A DNA stretch of 29,336 bases, taken from the IMG/VR virus record IMGVR_UViG_3300037882_001597, positions 1 to 29,336 of that record. One strand, given 5' to 3'. Every line of letters starts with the position of its first letter. Position 1 is the first letter of the stretch. Below the pieces are notes generated by a model that saw only the letters and a list, made by a program, of their open reading frames with translations, did not search any database and was not told the DNA's origin. The DNA comes from a virus. Position numbers and translations under genes: made by a program. Positions 12,746 through 19,098 of this stretch are shown here, piece by piece.

Positions 12746-13633
12746 ATGATCGTCAATCCTACCGCAATCTCTAACCTCCTCCCGGGGTTCTCCTCGCTCT
12801 ACCAGAGCGGGTTCAGTGCGACGCCTACCTTCTGGAATAAGCTCGCAATGCTCGTTCCCTCTAACCACATGGTGGAAACCTATGGTTGGATGGATATGGT
12901 TAAGCCAATGCGCGAATGGATCGGTTCGCGCGTGATTGAGTCGATGAGTTCCAGCGTTTACACGCTTACGAATCGCGAGTTTGAAAAGACCGTCGGCGTT
13001 TTCCGTCCCCACATCGAGACGGATTCGCTAGGTATCTACAACCCGCGCTTTCAGATGCTTGGAAACGTCGCCGCGAAATGGCCTGACCAGCTCTTGAAGG
13101 ACAAGATTCAGAACGGCACAACGAACACTACGTTCGACGGTCTCTCGTTCTTCAACACGGCGCACACCCTGAACCCGGCCGGAACTCAGTCGAATAACTT
13201 CACCACTACCGCCCTTACGGCAGCCAACTTCGATGTCGTTCGCGCGGCGATGATGAGCTATAAGGGTGTCGACGGTGAGTCGCTCGGAGTCAACCCGACC
13301 CTCTTGGCAGTTCCTCCTCAGCTCGGAAAAGCGGCCCGCGATATCGTTGCTGTGTCTAACCTTTCCGGCGGCGCCACGAACAGCCAGCAGGGTCTCGCTA
13401 CGGTTCTTGAACTCCCTGAGCTTTCGAACCAGGCGACCACCTGGTACCTTCTCGATACCTCCATGCCGGTCAAGCCGTTCGTGTTCCAGCAACGAATCGC
13501 GCCACAGTTCGACTACATGGACTCGCCCACGTCGGACAGCGTTTTCCACCGGAACGAGTTCCTTTACGGCGTTCGCTCCTCTGGTGAGGTTGGCTACGGC
13601 CTTTGGTTCCTTGCGGCTCGCGCAATCGCCTAA
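12746..13633 (+). CDS. Major capsid protein (Mu gpT-like)
   Basis: This 295-residue protein matches the Mu gpT major head subunit family: an N-terminal 'NPTAISNLLPGFSSLYQSGF', 'WIGSRVIESMSSSVYTLTNR', 'FDGLSFFNTAHTLNPAG', 'LLAVPPQLGKAARDIV', and a C-terminal 'HRNEFLYGVRSSGEVGYGLW'. It forms the icosahedral shell with an HK97-type fold. The length is near that of Mu gpT (about 305). AGGAG lies eight bases before the ATG. The gene is followed after 43 bases by a strong intrinsic terminator, which closes the head transcript. Confidence 0.9.
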   Translation: MIVNPTAISNLLPGFSSLYQSGFSATPTFWNKLAMLVPSNHMVETYGWMDMVKPMREWIGSRVIESMSSSVYTLTNREFEKTVGVFRPHIETDSLGIYNPRFQMLGNVAAKWPDQLLKDKIQNGTTNTTFDGLSFFNTAHTLNPAGTQSNNFTTTALTAANFDVVRAAMMSYKGVDGESLGVNPTLLAVPPQLGKAARDIVAVSNLSGGATNSQQGLATVLELPELSNQATTWYLLDTSMPVKPFVFQQRIAPQFDYMDSPTSDSVFHRNEFLYGVRSSGEVGYGLWFLAARAIA

Positions 13634-13676
13634 TAATTAGGCATATTGACCGGGTAAACCGGGTAGGGTCGGACTC

Positions 13677-13700
13677 GAAAGGGTTCGGCCCTTTCTTTTT
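13677..13700 (+). terminator. Intrinsic terminator after the capsid gene
   Basis: GAAAGGG (13677-13683), loop TTCGG, CCCTTTC (13689-13695), then five T. This is a textbook rho-independent terminator and the clearest in the window. The 13634-13857 gap otherwise has a tandem ACCGGGTA repeat near 13650 and no recognisable promoter for the next genes. Confidence 0.85.
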
Positions 13701-13857
13701 ACGAACCCGCTCACCTCTCCACGATGTGCAAATAGAAGGGTTACCCAGTCGGAGGAAATGCCGCTGGCTCGCGCTTTTGTGGCCGTCCGAAGCGGGAGAC
13801 TCAGGAGAGATTGGGCCCAATCGATCCAGACGGCCGATTTTTACGAAAGGGAGACTC

Positions 13858-14448
13858 GTGGAAATAGATCTAGACGATAAGTTGATCGGCGTGCCGTACG
13901 TGGCCGCCGGAACGAACATGCGAATGATGCAGCCTAGGTTGCTGGTCATTCACTATACGGCGACGATGACCGCGCGCGGGACGGTTGCCGGTTTCACGAT
14001 GAAAGGCGCGGGAGCGTCGGCGCATCTAGTCATTGATCGGGACGGCTCGATTACCCAGACGGTGCCTTTCGATAGGACGGCGGCCCACGCTGGTAATTCG
14101 GCCTGGAAAAGTGTCGAGGGCTGTAACCGCTTTTCGGTTGGTTTCGAGCTGGTTAATATGGGGCCGTTATCCCGAGACGGGGCCGGACATTTGCGCGACT
14201 GGTACAAGCGACCGATGCCGCTAGGGACCGAGGCTGTGGAGGCTGTGGCTCCCGGCGGGAACCTTTGGGAGGCCTATCCGGAAGCTCAATATCTAGCGAC
14301 GGACGCGGCGGCCAAGGCGGTTTGTGAGCGCTACGGCATCACCGAAATCGTCGGACACTACGACGTTGCTACGCCGAAGGGTCGCAAGATCGACCCGGGC
14401 CCGGCCTTTCCGATGGCGCGTCTCAGGGCGGCGGTGTTGGGTGGCTGA
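13858..14448 (+). CDS. Endolysin, N-acetylmuramoyl-L-alanine amidase (Amidase_2)
   Basis: The 196-residue enzyme cleaves the amide bond between the peptidoglycan sugar chain and stem peptide. Amidase_2/AmpD features are H32 in VIHYTAT, 'SAHLVIDRDGSITQTVPFDRTAAHAGNS' with H77, E97 in SVGFELVN, H167 in GHYDV and D179 in GRKIDPGPAF. H32, H167 and D179 are the likely zinc ligands. No signal peptide or cell-wall-binding domain is visible, so it needs a holin or similar to reach the wall. GTG 13858 follows AAAGGGAG by four bases; the longer frame crosses the upstream terminator and is rejected. Confidence 0.9.
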   Translation: MEIDLDDKLIGVPYVAAGTNMRMMQPRLLVIHYTATMTARGTVAGFTMKGAGASAHLVIDRDGSITQTVPFDRTAAHAGNSAWKSVEGCNRFSVGFELVNMGPLSRDGAGHLRDWYKRPMPLGTEAVEAVAPGGNLWEAYPEAQYLATDAAAKAVCERYGITEIVGHYDVATPKGRKIDPGPAFPMARLRAAVLGG

Positions 14449-15196
14449 GCGGGTCAAAAATCACCGGGTCATCGTCTGCCCCGATGCGCATCATCCTTTC
14501 GTGGATAAAAAGGCATGGGCGTGCTTTCTTCAGGTTTGCAAAGTCGCTAAGCCCGACACGCTGGTCATTATTGGCGATTTCGCCGACTTCTTCGCAATAT
14601 CCACTCACTCCAAACACCCGTCCCGTCGTGTGTCGTTTTCGTCTGAGATTGACGCCACTAACAAGGCTCTAGACCAGGTAGCCAAGCTCGGAATCAAGCG
14701 AGTGGTGTTCACGGAAGGTAACCACGAGTTCCGTTTTGACCGTTACATCGCCGATAAGGCGCCCGAACTTTACGGTGTGGTCCCTGATTTGGCGGGGCTG
14801 TTCAAGATTCATCAGCGGCCCGGTTGGGAATGGTATCCTTATCGCACGGCCATGAAGATCGGTCACATTTACTACACCCATGAAGTCGGGCGGTGCGGGG
14901 TGAACGCCGTTCGGCAGTCGCTAACGGACTTCGGTGACAACCTAGTCATGGGGCACACCCATCGCCTCGGGGTGAGCTACCAAGGCACCGTAAACGGGCC
15001 TATGAAGGTCTGTCTAAACGTGGGTTGGCTCGGCGACCTAGATTCGATTGACTATCGGCACCAGGCCATAGCGCGCCGGGAATCGCAACACGGTTTCGGG
15101 CTGGTGGATTACGACAAAAACGGGATCGGCTGGTGCAGTGCGATTCCTATCATTGACGGCGCGGCAGTGGTTGACGGGCGAATCGTAAAGGCGTAA
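14441..15196 (+). CDS. Calcineurin-like metallophosphatase
   Basis: The 251-residue enzyme carries the ordered metallophosphatase motifs: CPDAHHPF with D15 and H17 (Dx[HA]), IGDFAD (GD at 45-46), EGNHEFR (GNHE at 93-96), YTHEVG (H147) and MGHTHR (GHTH at 171-174). These bind two metal ions and hydrolyse phosphoesters; the substrate (nucleic-acid end, cyclic nucleotide or phosphoprotein) cannot be told. Start GTG 14441 overlaps the amidase end by eight bases. The protein is common in phage genomes near structural or lysis genes, without a settled role. A short inverted repeat (15207-15222) follows the stop. Confidence 0.85.
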   Translation: MAERVKNHRVIVCPDAHHPFVDKKAWACFLQVCKVAKPDTLVIIGDFADFFAISTHSKHPSRRVSFSSEIDATNKALDQVAKLGIKRVVFTEGNHEFRFDRYIADKAPELYGVVPDLAGLFKIHQRPGWEWYPYRTAMKIGHIYYTHEVGRCGVNAVRQSLTDFGDNLVMGHTHRLGVSYQGTVNGPMKVCLNVGWLGDLDSIDYRHQAIARRESQHGFGLVDYDKNGIGWCSAIPIIDGAAVVDGRIVKA

Positions 15197-15239
15197 GGTT
15201 CGAAAAGCCTCACTTACGAGGCATTGAAAAGGGGAAATA

Positions 15240-15344
15240 ATGCACGTTTTTGCAGTTTTGGCGACGTTGGTGGCATGCGCGCCGTGCGCGCTCATGCTTT
15301 TTGCGCTGGTTTTTGATGTGGTTAGCGGAAGGGGTGACAAGTGA
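15240..15344 (+). CDS. Single-span membrane peptide (34 aa), possible holin part
   Basis: A 34-residue peptide from ATG 15240 after AAAAGGGGAAATA. Nearly all of it is one hydrophobic segment (MHVFAVLATLVACAPCALML and on to FALVFDVV), followed by the charged tail SGRGDK. Its TGA overlaps the next GTG. A lone transmembrane helix shortly after an endolysin gene suggests a pinholin or other lysis or membrane accessory, but it is shorter than known holins. The assignment is by position only. Confidence 0.6.
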   Translation: MHVFAVLATLVACAPCALMLFALVFDVVSGRGDK

Positions 15345-15694
15345 AATTCTTCCACTTCAGCCAAAACAACCCAGGCGGAGAGTTCCACGTTAACGATCAG
15401 CTTGCGCACCACGTTGTAATCGAGGCTATTGATCGCCGGGACGCCAACCGGCGGGCCGAGAGAGTCGGAATTTATTTTGACGGCGTGGAGTCGGAGCGAG
15501 ACTGCTCATACTGCGGAGACCGGTGGAGAGAACAGTGGGAAAACGAGGAAGGTAACGAAGTCCCGTCACTGTACGGGACACCGATCCATGAGGTAAAGCC
15601 TGGCCTCATGCCGGAATGGTCACACACTCGCATTCACTACGCTAACGGTTGCGTGGTCGCTTGCATGCCTGGCGATAAACTGGAGGAAAAATGA
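15341..15694 (+). CDS. Conserved-type phage protein with CxxC site (117 aa)
   Basis: The 117-residue protein begins MKFFHFSQNNPGGEFHVND and contains 'HHVVIEAIDRRDANRRAERVGIYFDGVESERDCSYCGDRW'. This build (Asn/Gly-rich start, 'VIIEA.D...AN..AE.IG.YF.G' and a CxxCGDRW site) is one I associate with a family of small phage proteins of unknown function. It starts at GTG 15341, coupled to the membrane peptide. Its stop overlaps the following gene by four bases. A metal site is possible but would need partners from another chain. Confidence 0.7.
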   Translation: MKFFHFSQNNPGGEFHVNDQLAHHVVIEAIDRRDANRRAERVGIYFDGVESERDCSYCGDRWREQWENEEGNEVPSLYGTPIHEVKPGLMPEWSHTRIHYANGCVVACMPGDKLEEK

Positions 15695-15954
15695 TCGGAT
15701 GGTATTTGGCCTTGGGTGTTGCCTGCTCTGTCGCTGTCTTTTTCTTCCATCTGTGGATAGCGGCAAACGAGACGATTGATGAGATGGGGTGGGCGGAGGC
15801 TGAGGTGCGCGTGTTGGGTGACCAGCGCCGCGAATTAGAGGGTCTGCTCGCTGACGCCAGAATCGAGCGCGACATGTTCCGCGATGAGTTGGCAAAACTA
15901 AAGGCCCCAAAGAAACGAGGGCGGAAGCCGAAGGCTGTGGAGGTGGCACAATGA
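15691..15954 (+). CDS. Membrane-anchored coiled-coil protein, spanin-like
   Basis: This 87-residue protein has one N-terminal membrane segment (about 3-24, GWYLALGVACSVAVFFFHLW). An acidic coiled coil follows (about 32-68, LGDQRRELEGLLADARIERD), and the tail is very basic (KKRGRKPKAVEV). The build resembles inner-membrane spanins (Rz-like) that link to an outer-membrane partner during lysis, but the basic tail could equally be cytoplasmic and bind DNA. GGAGG lies four bases before the ATG, which overlaps the upstream stop (ATGA). No lipoprotein o-spanin gene is seen nested in it. Confidence 0.65.
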   Translation: MIGWYLALGVACSVAVFFFHLWIAANETIDEMGWAEAEVRVLGDQRRELEGLLADARIERDMFRDELAKLKAPKKRGRKPKAVEVAQ

Positions 15955-16145
15955 TCGCGTGGATTATCGTCGCACTGCTTTCGTTGGCGTGCGCGTATCT
16001 GTTTCTTGCGAACTACGGCCGTTATCTCATCATCGAATCACTAGCCGAACAGGTTGCCAAGGTAACCACGGAACGCGATTTGTTAGCGCGGCGCCTGGAC
16101 GAAGTGTTGCATTTAGCGGACGCACTAAGGAGAAAAATGGCATGA
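15951..16145 (+). CDS. Second membrane-anchored coiled-coil protein (64 aa)
   Basis: The protein starts MIAWIIVALLSLACAYLFLA, a single membrane helix, and continues as a charged helix (EQVAKVTTERDLLARRLDEV). It has the same build as the gene before it, shorter and without the basic tail. ATG 15951 overlaps the upstream TGA. The pair may act together at the inner membrane, as spanin subunits or a membrane anchor complex. No lipobox is visible, so it is not an o-spanin lipoprotein. Confidence 0.6.
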   Translation: MIAWIIVALLSLACAYLFLANYGRYLIIESLAEQVAKVTTERDLLARRLDEVLHLADALRRKMA

Positions 16146-16489
16146 TCCTAGTCTACATCGCCGGACCTTTTACCGCCGACACTCCTGAGGAAATCGACGC
16201 CAATATTGACGCGGCCGAAAAGGTTGCCGCCCAAATCATTGGTTCATCTGAACGTTTCTCGGTTATTTGCCCTCATTCTTTGGGGCGCAATTTCAAAGAC
16301 GGTCCTGGGTCGCCGGAATATTGGTACAAGGCCACGATGACCATGGCTAAGACTTGCGATGTGGTTGTGACGGTTCCAGGCTGGGAAAAGTCGCGCGGAA
16401 GCATCAAAGAGGTCGATTTCTTCTCACGGACTCGGCGCGGCATCTATCACTCAGCGGCTGATTTGCTGCTAGAATTGGGGAAAGAATGA
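16142..16489 (+). CDS. DUF4406 deoxyribosyltransferase-like protein
   Basis: The 115-residue protein is of the DUF4406 type, related to nucleoside 2-deoxyribosyltransferases. It has an N-terminal 'MILVYIAGPFTADTPEEIDA', then 'FSVICPHSLGRNF' and 'CDVVVTVPGWEKSRGSIKEVDF'. The YIAGP loop and the PGWEKSRG segment line the nucleotide-binding pocket in this superfamily. The enzymes exchange or hydrolyse bases on deoxynucleosides or nucleotides; the substrate here is unknown. The start is ATG 16142, overlapping the upstream TGA, with AAGGAG nine bases before. The next gene is a nucleotide diphosphohydrolase-like protein, so a small nucleotide-pool module is likely. Confidence 0.8.
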   Translation: MILVYIAGPFTADTPEEIDANIDAAEKVAAQIIGSSERFSVICPHSLGRNFKDGPGSPEYWYKATMTMAKTCDVVVTVPGWEKSRGSIKEVDFFSRTRRGIYHSAADLLLELGKE

Positions 16490-16866
16490 CAATCCTCCCC
16501 ACCGACTCCGAAGAGCGGAAGAAAATCCCGCTATTCTCTGGTCCCATGTCCTATTTCCCTCGCACAATGGCGGCCGTCGCTAGGGTTTGCTACATCGGCA
16601 ACGAGAAGCACAACCCCGGCGAGCCGCTACACTGGGCGCGGGAGAAGTCCTCGGATCACACTGACTGTATTCTCAGGCACTTAGTCGATGCGCACGAGAA
16701 AACGGCCGTTTCGCCTTGTGGCGCAAAACTAGGGATCGCCGTAGACCCAAAGACCGGCATCCCGGAAGCCGTATTTGCGGCCTGGCGAGCTTTCGCGCAT
16801 GCGGAGCTTGTCTTGGAACACCTCGCGTCCATTACTAATGGATCCATTAGTAAGGTGGACAAATGA
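16486..16866 (+). CDS. dATP/dGTP diphosphohydrolase-like (MazG-type) protein
   Basis: The 126-residue protein matches a phage family annotated from the N-terminal domain of dATP/dGTP diphosphohydrolases: 'RKKIPLFSGPMSYFPRTMAA', 'ICYIGNEKHNPGEPLHW'-type core (here VCYIGNEKHNPGEPLHWARE), 'SSDHTDCILRHLVDA', and a C-terminal 'AWRAFAHAELVLEHL'. The acidic/His residues E, H, D and D in the helices are the likely metal ligands. Such enzymes hydrolyse purine dNTPs to dNMPs and shape the pool used in phage DNA synthesis. In Z-genome phages a related MazZ enzyme serves diaminopurine synthesis, but no PurZ gene is seen here. ATGA coupling links it to both neighbours. Confidence 0.7.
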   Translation: MTILPTDSEERKKIPLFSGPMSYFPRTMAAVARVCYIGNEKHNPGEPLHWAREKSSDHTDCILRHLVDAHEKTAVSPCGAKLGIAVDPKTGIPEAVFAAWRAFAHAELVLEHLASITNGSISKVDK

Positions 16867-17384
16867 CCGTCATAGCCGCAATATCCGACGGGAAAAAGGT
16901 CTACATGGGCGGAGATTCCGCTCTTTCGACCGGAGATCACGTTTTCCTTTCTGCCGATCCTAAGGTGTTCGAACGAGATGGGATCGTCGTTGGATTTTGC
17001 GGCTCAATTCTGTTCGGTGAGCTTGTAGCTCTGACTAAGTTCCCGGCCAAGGGAAAAGACGTTGATTTGTGGGTTCGCGGTGACGTGTGCGAGGCCCTAA
17101 GAATGGCCGCCATTCGACGAGGGCGTGACATATCGGACGGCGACGACTCGGAGGCAATACTCGGGATAGGCGGTCAAATCTACGTCATCACCTCGGGGCC
17201 CGTAGCATACCGGGTGCGCGGATCTTACGCGGCAATCGGCAGCGGCGGACCATGGGCGGAAGGCTCGCTATACTCAACCGATGGCGGCGGAATGAGCATC
17301 AAAGAACGCATCGTGACGGCGCTAGAGGCGGCTGAGATTCACTGCTCCGCCGTTCGTTCGCCGTGGGCGTTTGCGGGCCTCTAG
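16863..17384 (+). CDS. HslV/proteasome-beta-like Ntn hydrolase
   Basis: The 173-residue protein begins MTVIAAISDGKKVYMGGDSA. After removal of the first Met, Thr1 is N-terminal, Asp17 lies in GGDSA and Lys33 in ADPKVF. These are the positions of the catalytic Thr, Asp and Lys in HslV and proteasome beta subunits. A GSGG motif at about 125-128 matches the conserved Ser/Gly near the active site. The enzyme is therefore predicted to be an active N-terminal-threonine hydrolase, probably a peptidase ring. No HslU-type ATPase is in the window, so substrates and unfolding partner are unknown. It ends the coupled accessory operon (ATGA overlap at 16863). Confidence 0.8.
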   Translation: MTVIAAISDGKKVYMGGDSALSTGDHVFLSADPKVFERDGIVVGFCGSILFGELVALTKFPAKGKDVDLWVRGDVCEALRMAAIRRGRDISDGDDSEAILGIGGQIYVITSGPVAYRVRGSYAAIGSGGPWAEGSLYSTDGGGMSIKERIVTALEAAEIHCSAVRSPWAFAGL

Positions 17385-17418
17385 CCATACCTTCCGCCGA
17401 TCCTGATAGCTTGCTCGT

Positions 17419-17607
17419 ATGGGCGAGCTATTAGCGTTTTTGTCTATCGCCAAAGAGGTGCGCCTTATCCTTATCGAGGTAGGGCGACTCATTGAGGCGG
17501 GACAAGCCGAAGAGGCGGCGGAAGTCGCTCGCGCGCGTGCTCATGGCCTAGCGGCGGGGCGAGCGGCCTATAATGCGTCTAAGAGCGCCGGAAAGGCGCG
17601 CAAGTGA
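17419..17607 (+). CDS. Small helical hypothetical protein (62 aa)
   Basis: The 62-residue protein begins MGELLAFLSIAKEVRLILIE. It has an Ala/Glu-rich middle and a basic end (SKSAGKARK). The first half is amphipathic or hydrophobic enough to associate with membrane, but there is no clean transmembrane helix. The ribosome site is weak. Its stop overlaps the GTG of the connector gene (GTGA). Function unknown. Confidence 0.55.
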   Translation: MGELLAFLSIAKEVRLILIEVGRLIEAGQAEEAAEVARARAHGLAAGRAAYNASKSAGKARK

Positions 17608-18017
17608 GCCAATACGCGACGGAGCAACAATTCCGCGATCTCGGGCTCTCAGACGGGGCACTAGAGGACGTGACGTCTAGCGTCATTGATATCCATCTTG
17701 AGATGGCGTCCGGATTCGCCGACTCCTACCTTTCGAACCGCTACGCAATCCCGATTTCGCCCATCCCCGGCGCTCTTGTGAAGTGTGTCGTGGATATCGC
17801 GGTCTATGAAGTCCTTCTCCGGCGCGGCTACAACCCGGAGACCTATGACACGAATTATCGCGTCCGCTATGAGGATGCCAAGTCATGGCTAGAGGCGATC
17901 TATAATCGAGACGCCGATCTTCCCGGCGTCGCCGAATTGACGACGGTTTCACCTAGCGGCGCAGCCCGGGCTCCCCGTGTTCTTACTCGTCCCGAAAGGG
18001 GCTGGTATGACGATTAG
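17604..18017 (+). CDS. Head-tail connector (DUF1320, Mu gp36-like)
   Basis: The 137-residue protein matches the Mu gp36/DUF1320 family: 'YATEQQFRDLGLSDGAL', 'SGFADSYLSNRYAIPISPIPG', 'LVKCVVDIAVYEVLLRRGYN', 'RYEDAKSWLEAI'. These proteins form a ring below the portal that joins head and tail. GTG 17604 overlaps the upstream TGA. Its last bases overlap the tail-completion gene by 11. It opens the tail module, after the accessory genes. Confidence 0.8.
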   Translation: MSQYATEQQFRDLGLSDGALEDVTSSVIDIHLEMASGFADSYLSNRYAIPISPIPGALVKCVVDIAVYEVLLRRGYNPETYDTNYRVRYEDAKSWLEAIYNRDADLPGVAELTTVSPSGAARAPRVLTRPERGWYDD

Positions 18018-18444
18018 TTTCGAGTTCGGCGACTCGCTCCGGCGACTTGAGAAGATCGCCAAAGCCATGTACGGAACGTCGCGCAAGGTCGCTGATGTTA
18101 GACAAAATGTAGCAGATGAAATGCTTGTTTTGATTGATCGCGGGTTTAAGACGACTACCGATCCTTACGGGAGCCGATGGGCTCCGAAGAAACGCGACAA
18201 CGGCAAGCCAACGCTCCAACACACAACCATGATGCGGCGGAGCTATTTCGCGCGCGTGGTCGGGACGCGGATCGTGGTCAAAAATACCGTCGAATATTCC
18301 GGCTATCACCAGTCAGGGACTCAAAACATGGTCGCGCGCAAGACCGTTCCGGACCGTGCGCAAATCCCGCGATCCTGGGAGAAGCCGCTCAGAGAAGCGG
18401 CCCGCGCTCCGCTGCTTCGCTACTTTAAGGAAGCCGTCCGGTGA
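18007..18444 (+). CDS. Tail completion / virion morphogenesis protein (Mu gpG-like)
   Basis: The 145-residue protein has the 'RGFKTTTDPYGSRWAPKK' signature of the phage virion morphogenesis (tail completion) family. It continues 'GKPTLQHTTMMRRSYFARVV' and 'VEYSGYHQSGTQ'. Family members act at the head-proximal end of the tail, at the neck. Start ATG 18007 follows AAAGGGG; the longer frame from 17977 lies in the previous gene. Its stop overlaps the next GTG. Confidence 0.8.
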   Translation: MTISFEFGDSLRRLEKIAKAMYGTSRKVADVRQNVADEMLVLIDRGFKTTTDPYGSRWAPKKRDNGKPTLQHTTMMRRSYFARVVGTRIVVKNTVEYSGYHQSGTQNMVARKTVPDRAQIPRSWEKPLREAARAPLLRYFKEAVR

Positions 18445-18911
18445 GTTCTTTTGAGTCGAAGCTCGCCGATATTTACACGGCGCTGAATGATTCCACGGTC
18501 CTTTTCGTCCGCGGAAAAGCGAACGAGGGGAAGGACGGTCCGAGGCGGCGCGTGCACTTTTACCGGCGCGGCGGGGTTTTAGAGCCTCCGGCAAGGACGG
18601 CGAACTGGGCGCAAAACATGACGGCGAACGAGAGCCGCTTCACCCGCGTAGAAGAGATTGAAGCCGCCGTAATGGCTGAAGACGAAGAGAACGTAAGCAT
18701 ACTCTTCGACAACTTGGCGCATGCAATTGAGAAGGCATTTCCGGGCGACTCCGCTCGGCTGAAACTGGGAAATTACGAATGGCAAGAGAACGAAATAGCG
18801 CAGAGAACGCCCCTGATTCGGTGGAGGTTCGCGCTAGCGTTCCCGGCGAATCCGGAGCAGACGACGCTTCGGGAAGTGGACGCAGTGAACAATGTGAGCG
18901 AGTTCGAGTAA
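18441..18911 (+). CDS. Probable tail terminator or neck protein (156 aa)
   Basis: The 156-residue protein lies between the tail-completion and sheath genes, the usual slot for a tail terminator that caps the tube. It has a mixed alpha/beta pattern with 'HFYRRGGVLEPPARTANWAQ' and a C-terminal 'TPLIRWRFALAFPANPEQTT', a strand-rich end as in minor tail proteins. GTG 18441 overlaps the previous stop. I do not recognise the family with confidence; the assignment rests on gene order. Confidence 0.6.
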   Translation: MSSFESKLADIYTALNDSTVLFVRGKANEGKDGPRRRVHFYRRGGVLEPPARTANWAQNMTANESRFTRVEEIEAAVMAEDEENVSILFDNLAHAIEKAFPGDSARLKLGNYEWQENEIAQRTPLIRWRFALAFPANPEQTTLREVDAVNNVSEFE

Positions 18912-19087
18912 GCGATCTAGCGGAGCTTGTGGCTGCCGACGCTTACGCTTGCGCGCGCGCTGTCTATCGGTGGGATAGGTTCGCCTATCACTACGGCGCC
19001 GAGTTCGAAATGTTGGAGGCTGATTTTCTCGCCGCTGTAGACGCGGCATATCGTGGCCTAGATTTGGTAGATTCGGCCAAACCCTGA
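18779..19087 (+). CDS. Small protein overlapping the probable tail-terminator gene
   Basis: The clearly protein-like part is the C-terminal half ('LAELVAADAYACARAVYRWD' through 'GAEFEMLEADFLAAVDAAYR'). The only ATG is at 18779, with GGGA nine bases upstream, giving 102 residues. The first 45 (Ser/Gly/Glu-rich, SVPGESGADDASGSGRSEQ) are encoded over the previous gene in another frame. A GTG at 18929 would give a 52-residue protein without that overlap, but its GGAG site is only three bases away. It may be a tail accessory protein; no family is recognised. Confidence 0.55.
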   Translation: MARERNSAENAPDSVEVRASVPGESGADDASGSGRSEQCERVRVSDLAELVAADAYACARAVYRWDRFAYHYGAEFEMLEADFLAAVDAAYRGLDLVDSAKP

Positions 19088-19098
19088 AAGGTTCCTAA

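Noticed and set aside
13603-13857. Extension of the amidase frame upstream
   Set aside because: It crosses the intrinsic terminator and overlaps the capsid gene. GTG 13858 has an ideal ribosome site.
13758-13880. 40-codon plus-strand frame after a GGAGGAA site
   Set aside because: The ribosome site is only two bases from the ATG, the frame overlaps the amidase start, and the Arg-rich product looks like an out-of-frame reading.
15620-15949. Minus-strand frames opposite the spanin-like genes
   Set aside because: They have no ribosome site, and the plus-strand genes are coupled and protein-like.
16486-16866. Evidence for a diaminopurine (Z) genome
   Set aside because: A dATP/dGTP diphosphohydrolase-like protein alone is not enough. 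No PurZ or DNA polymerase gene is in the window.
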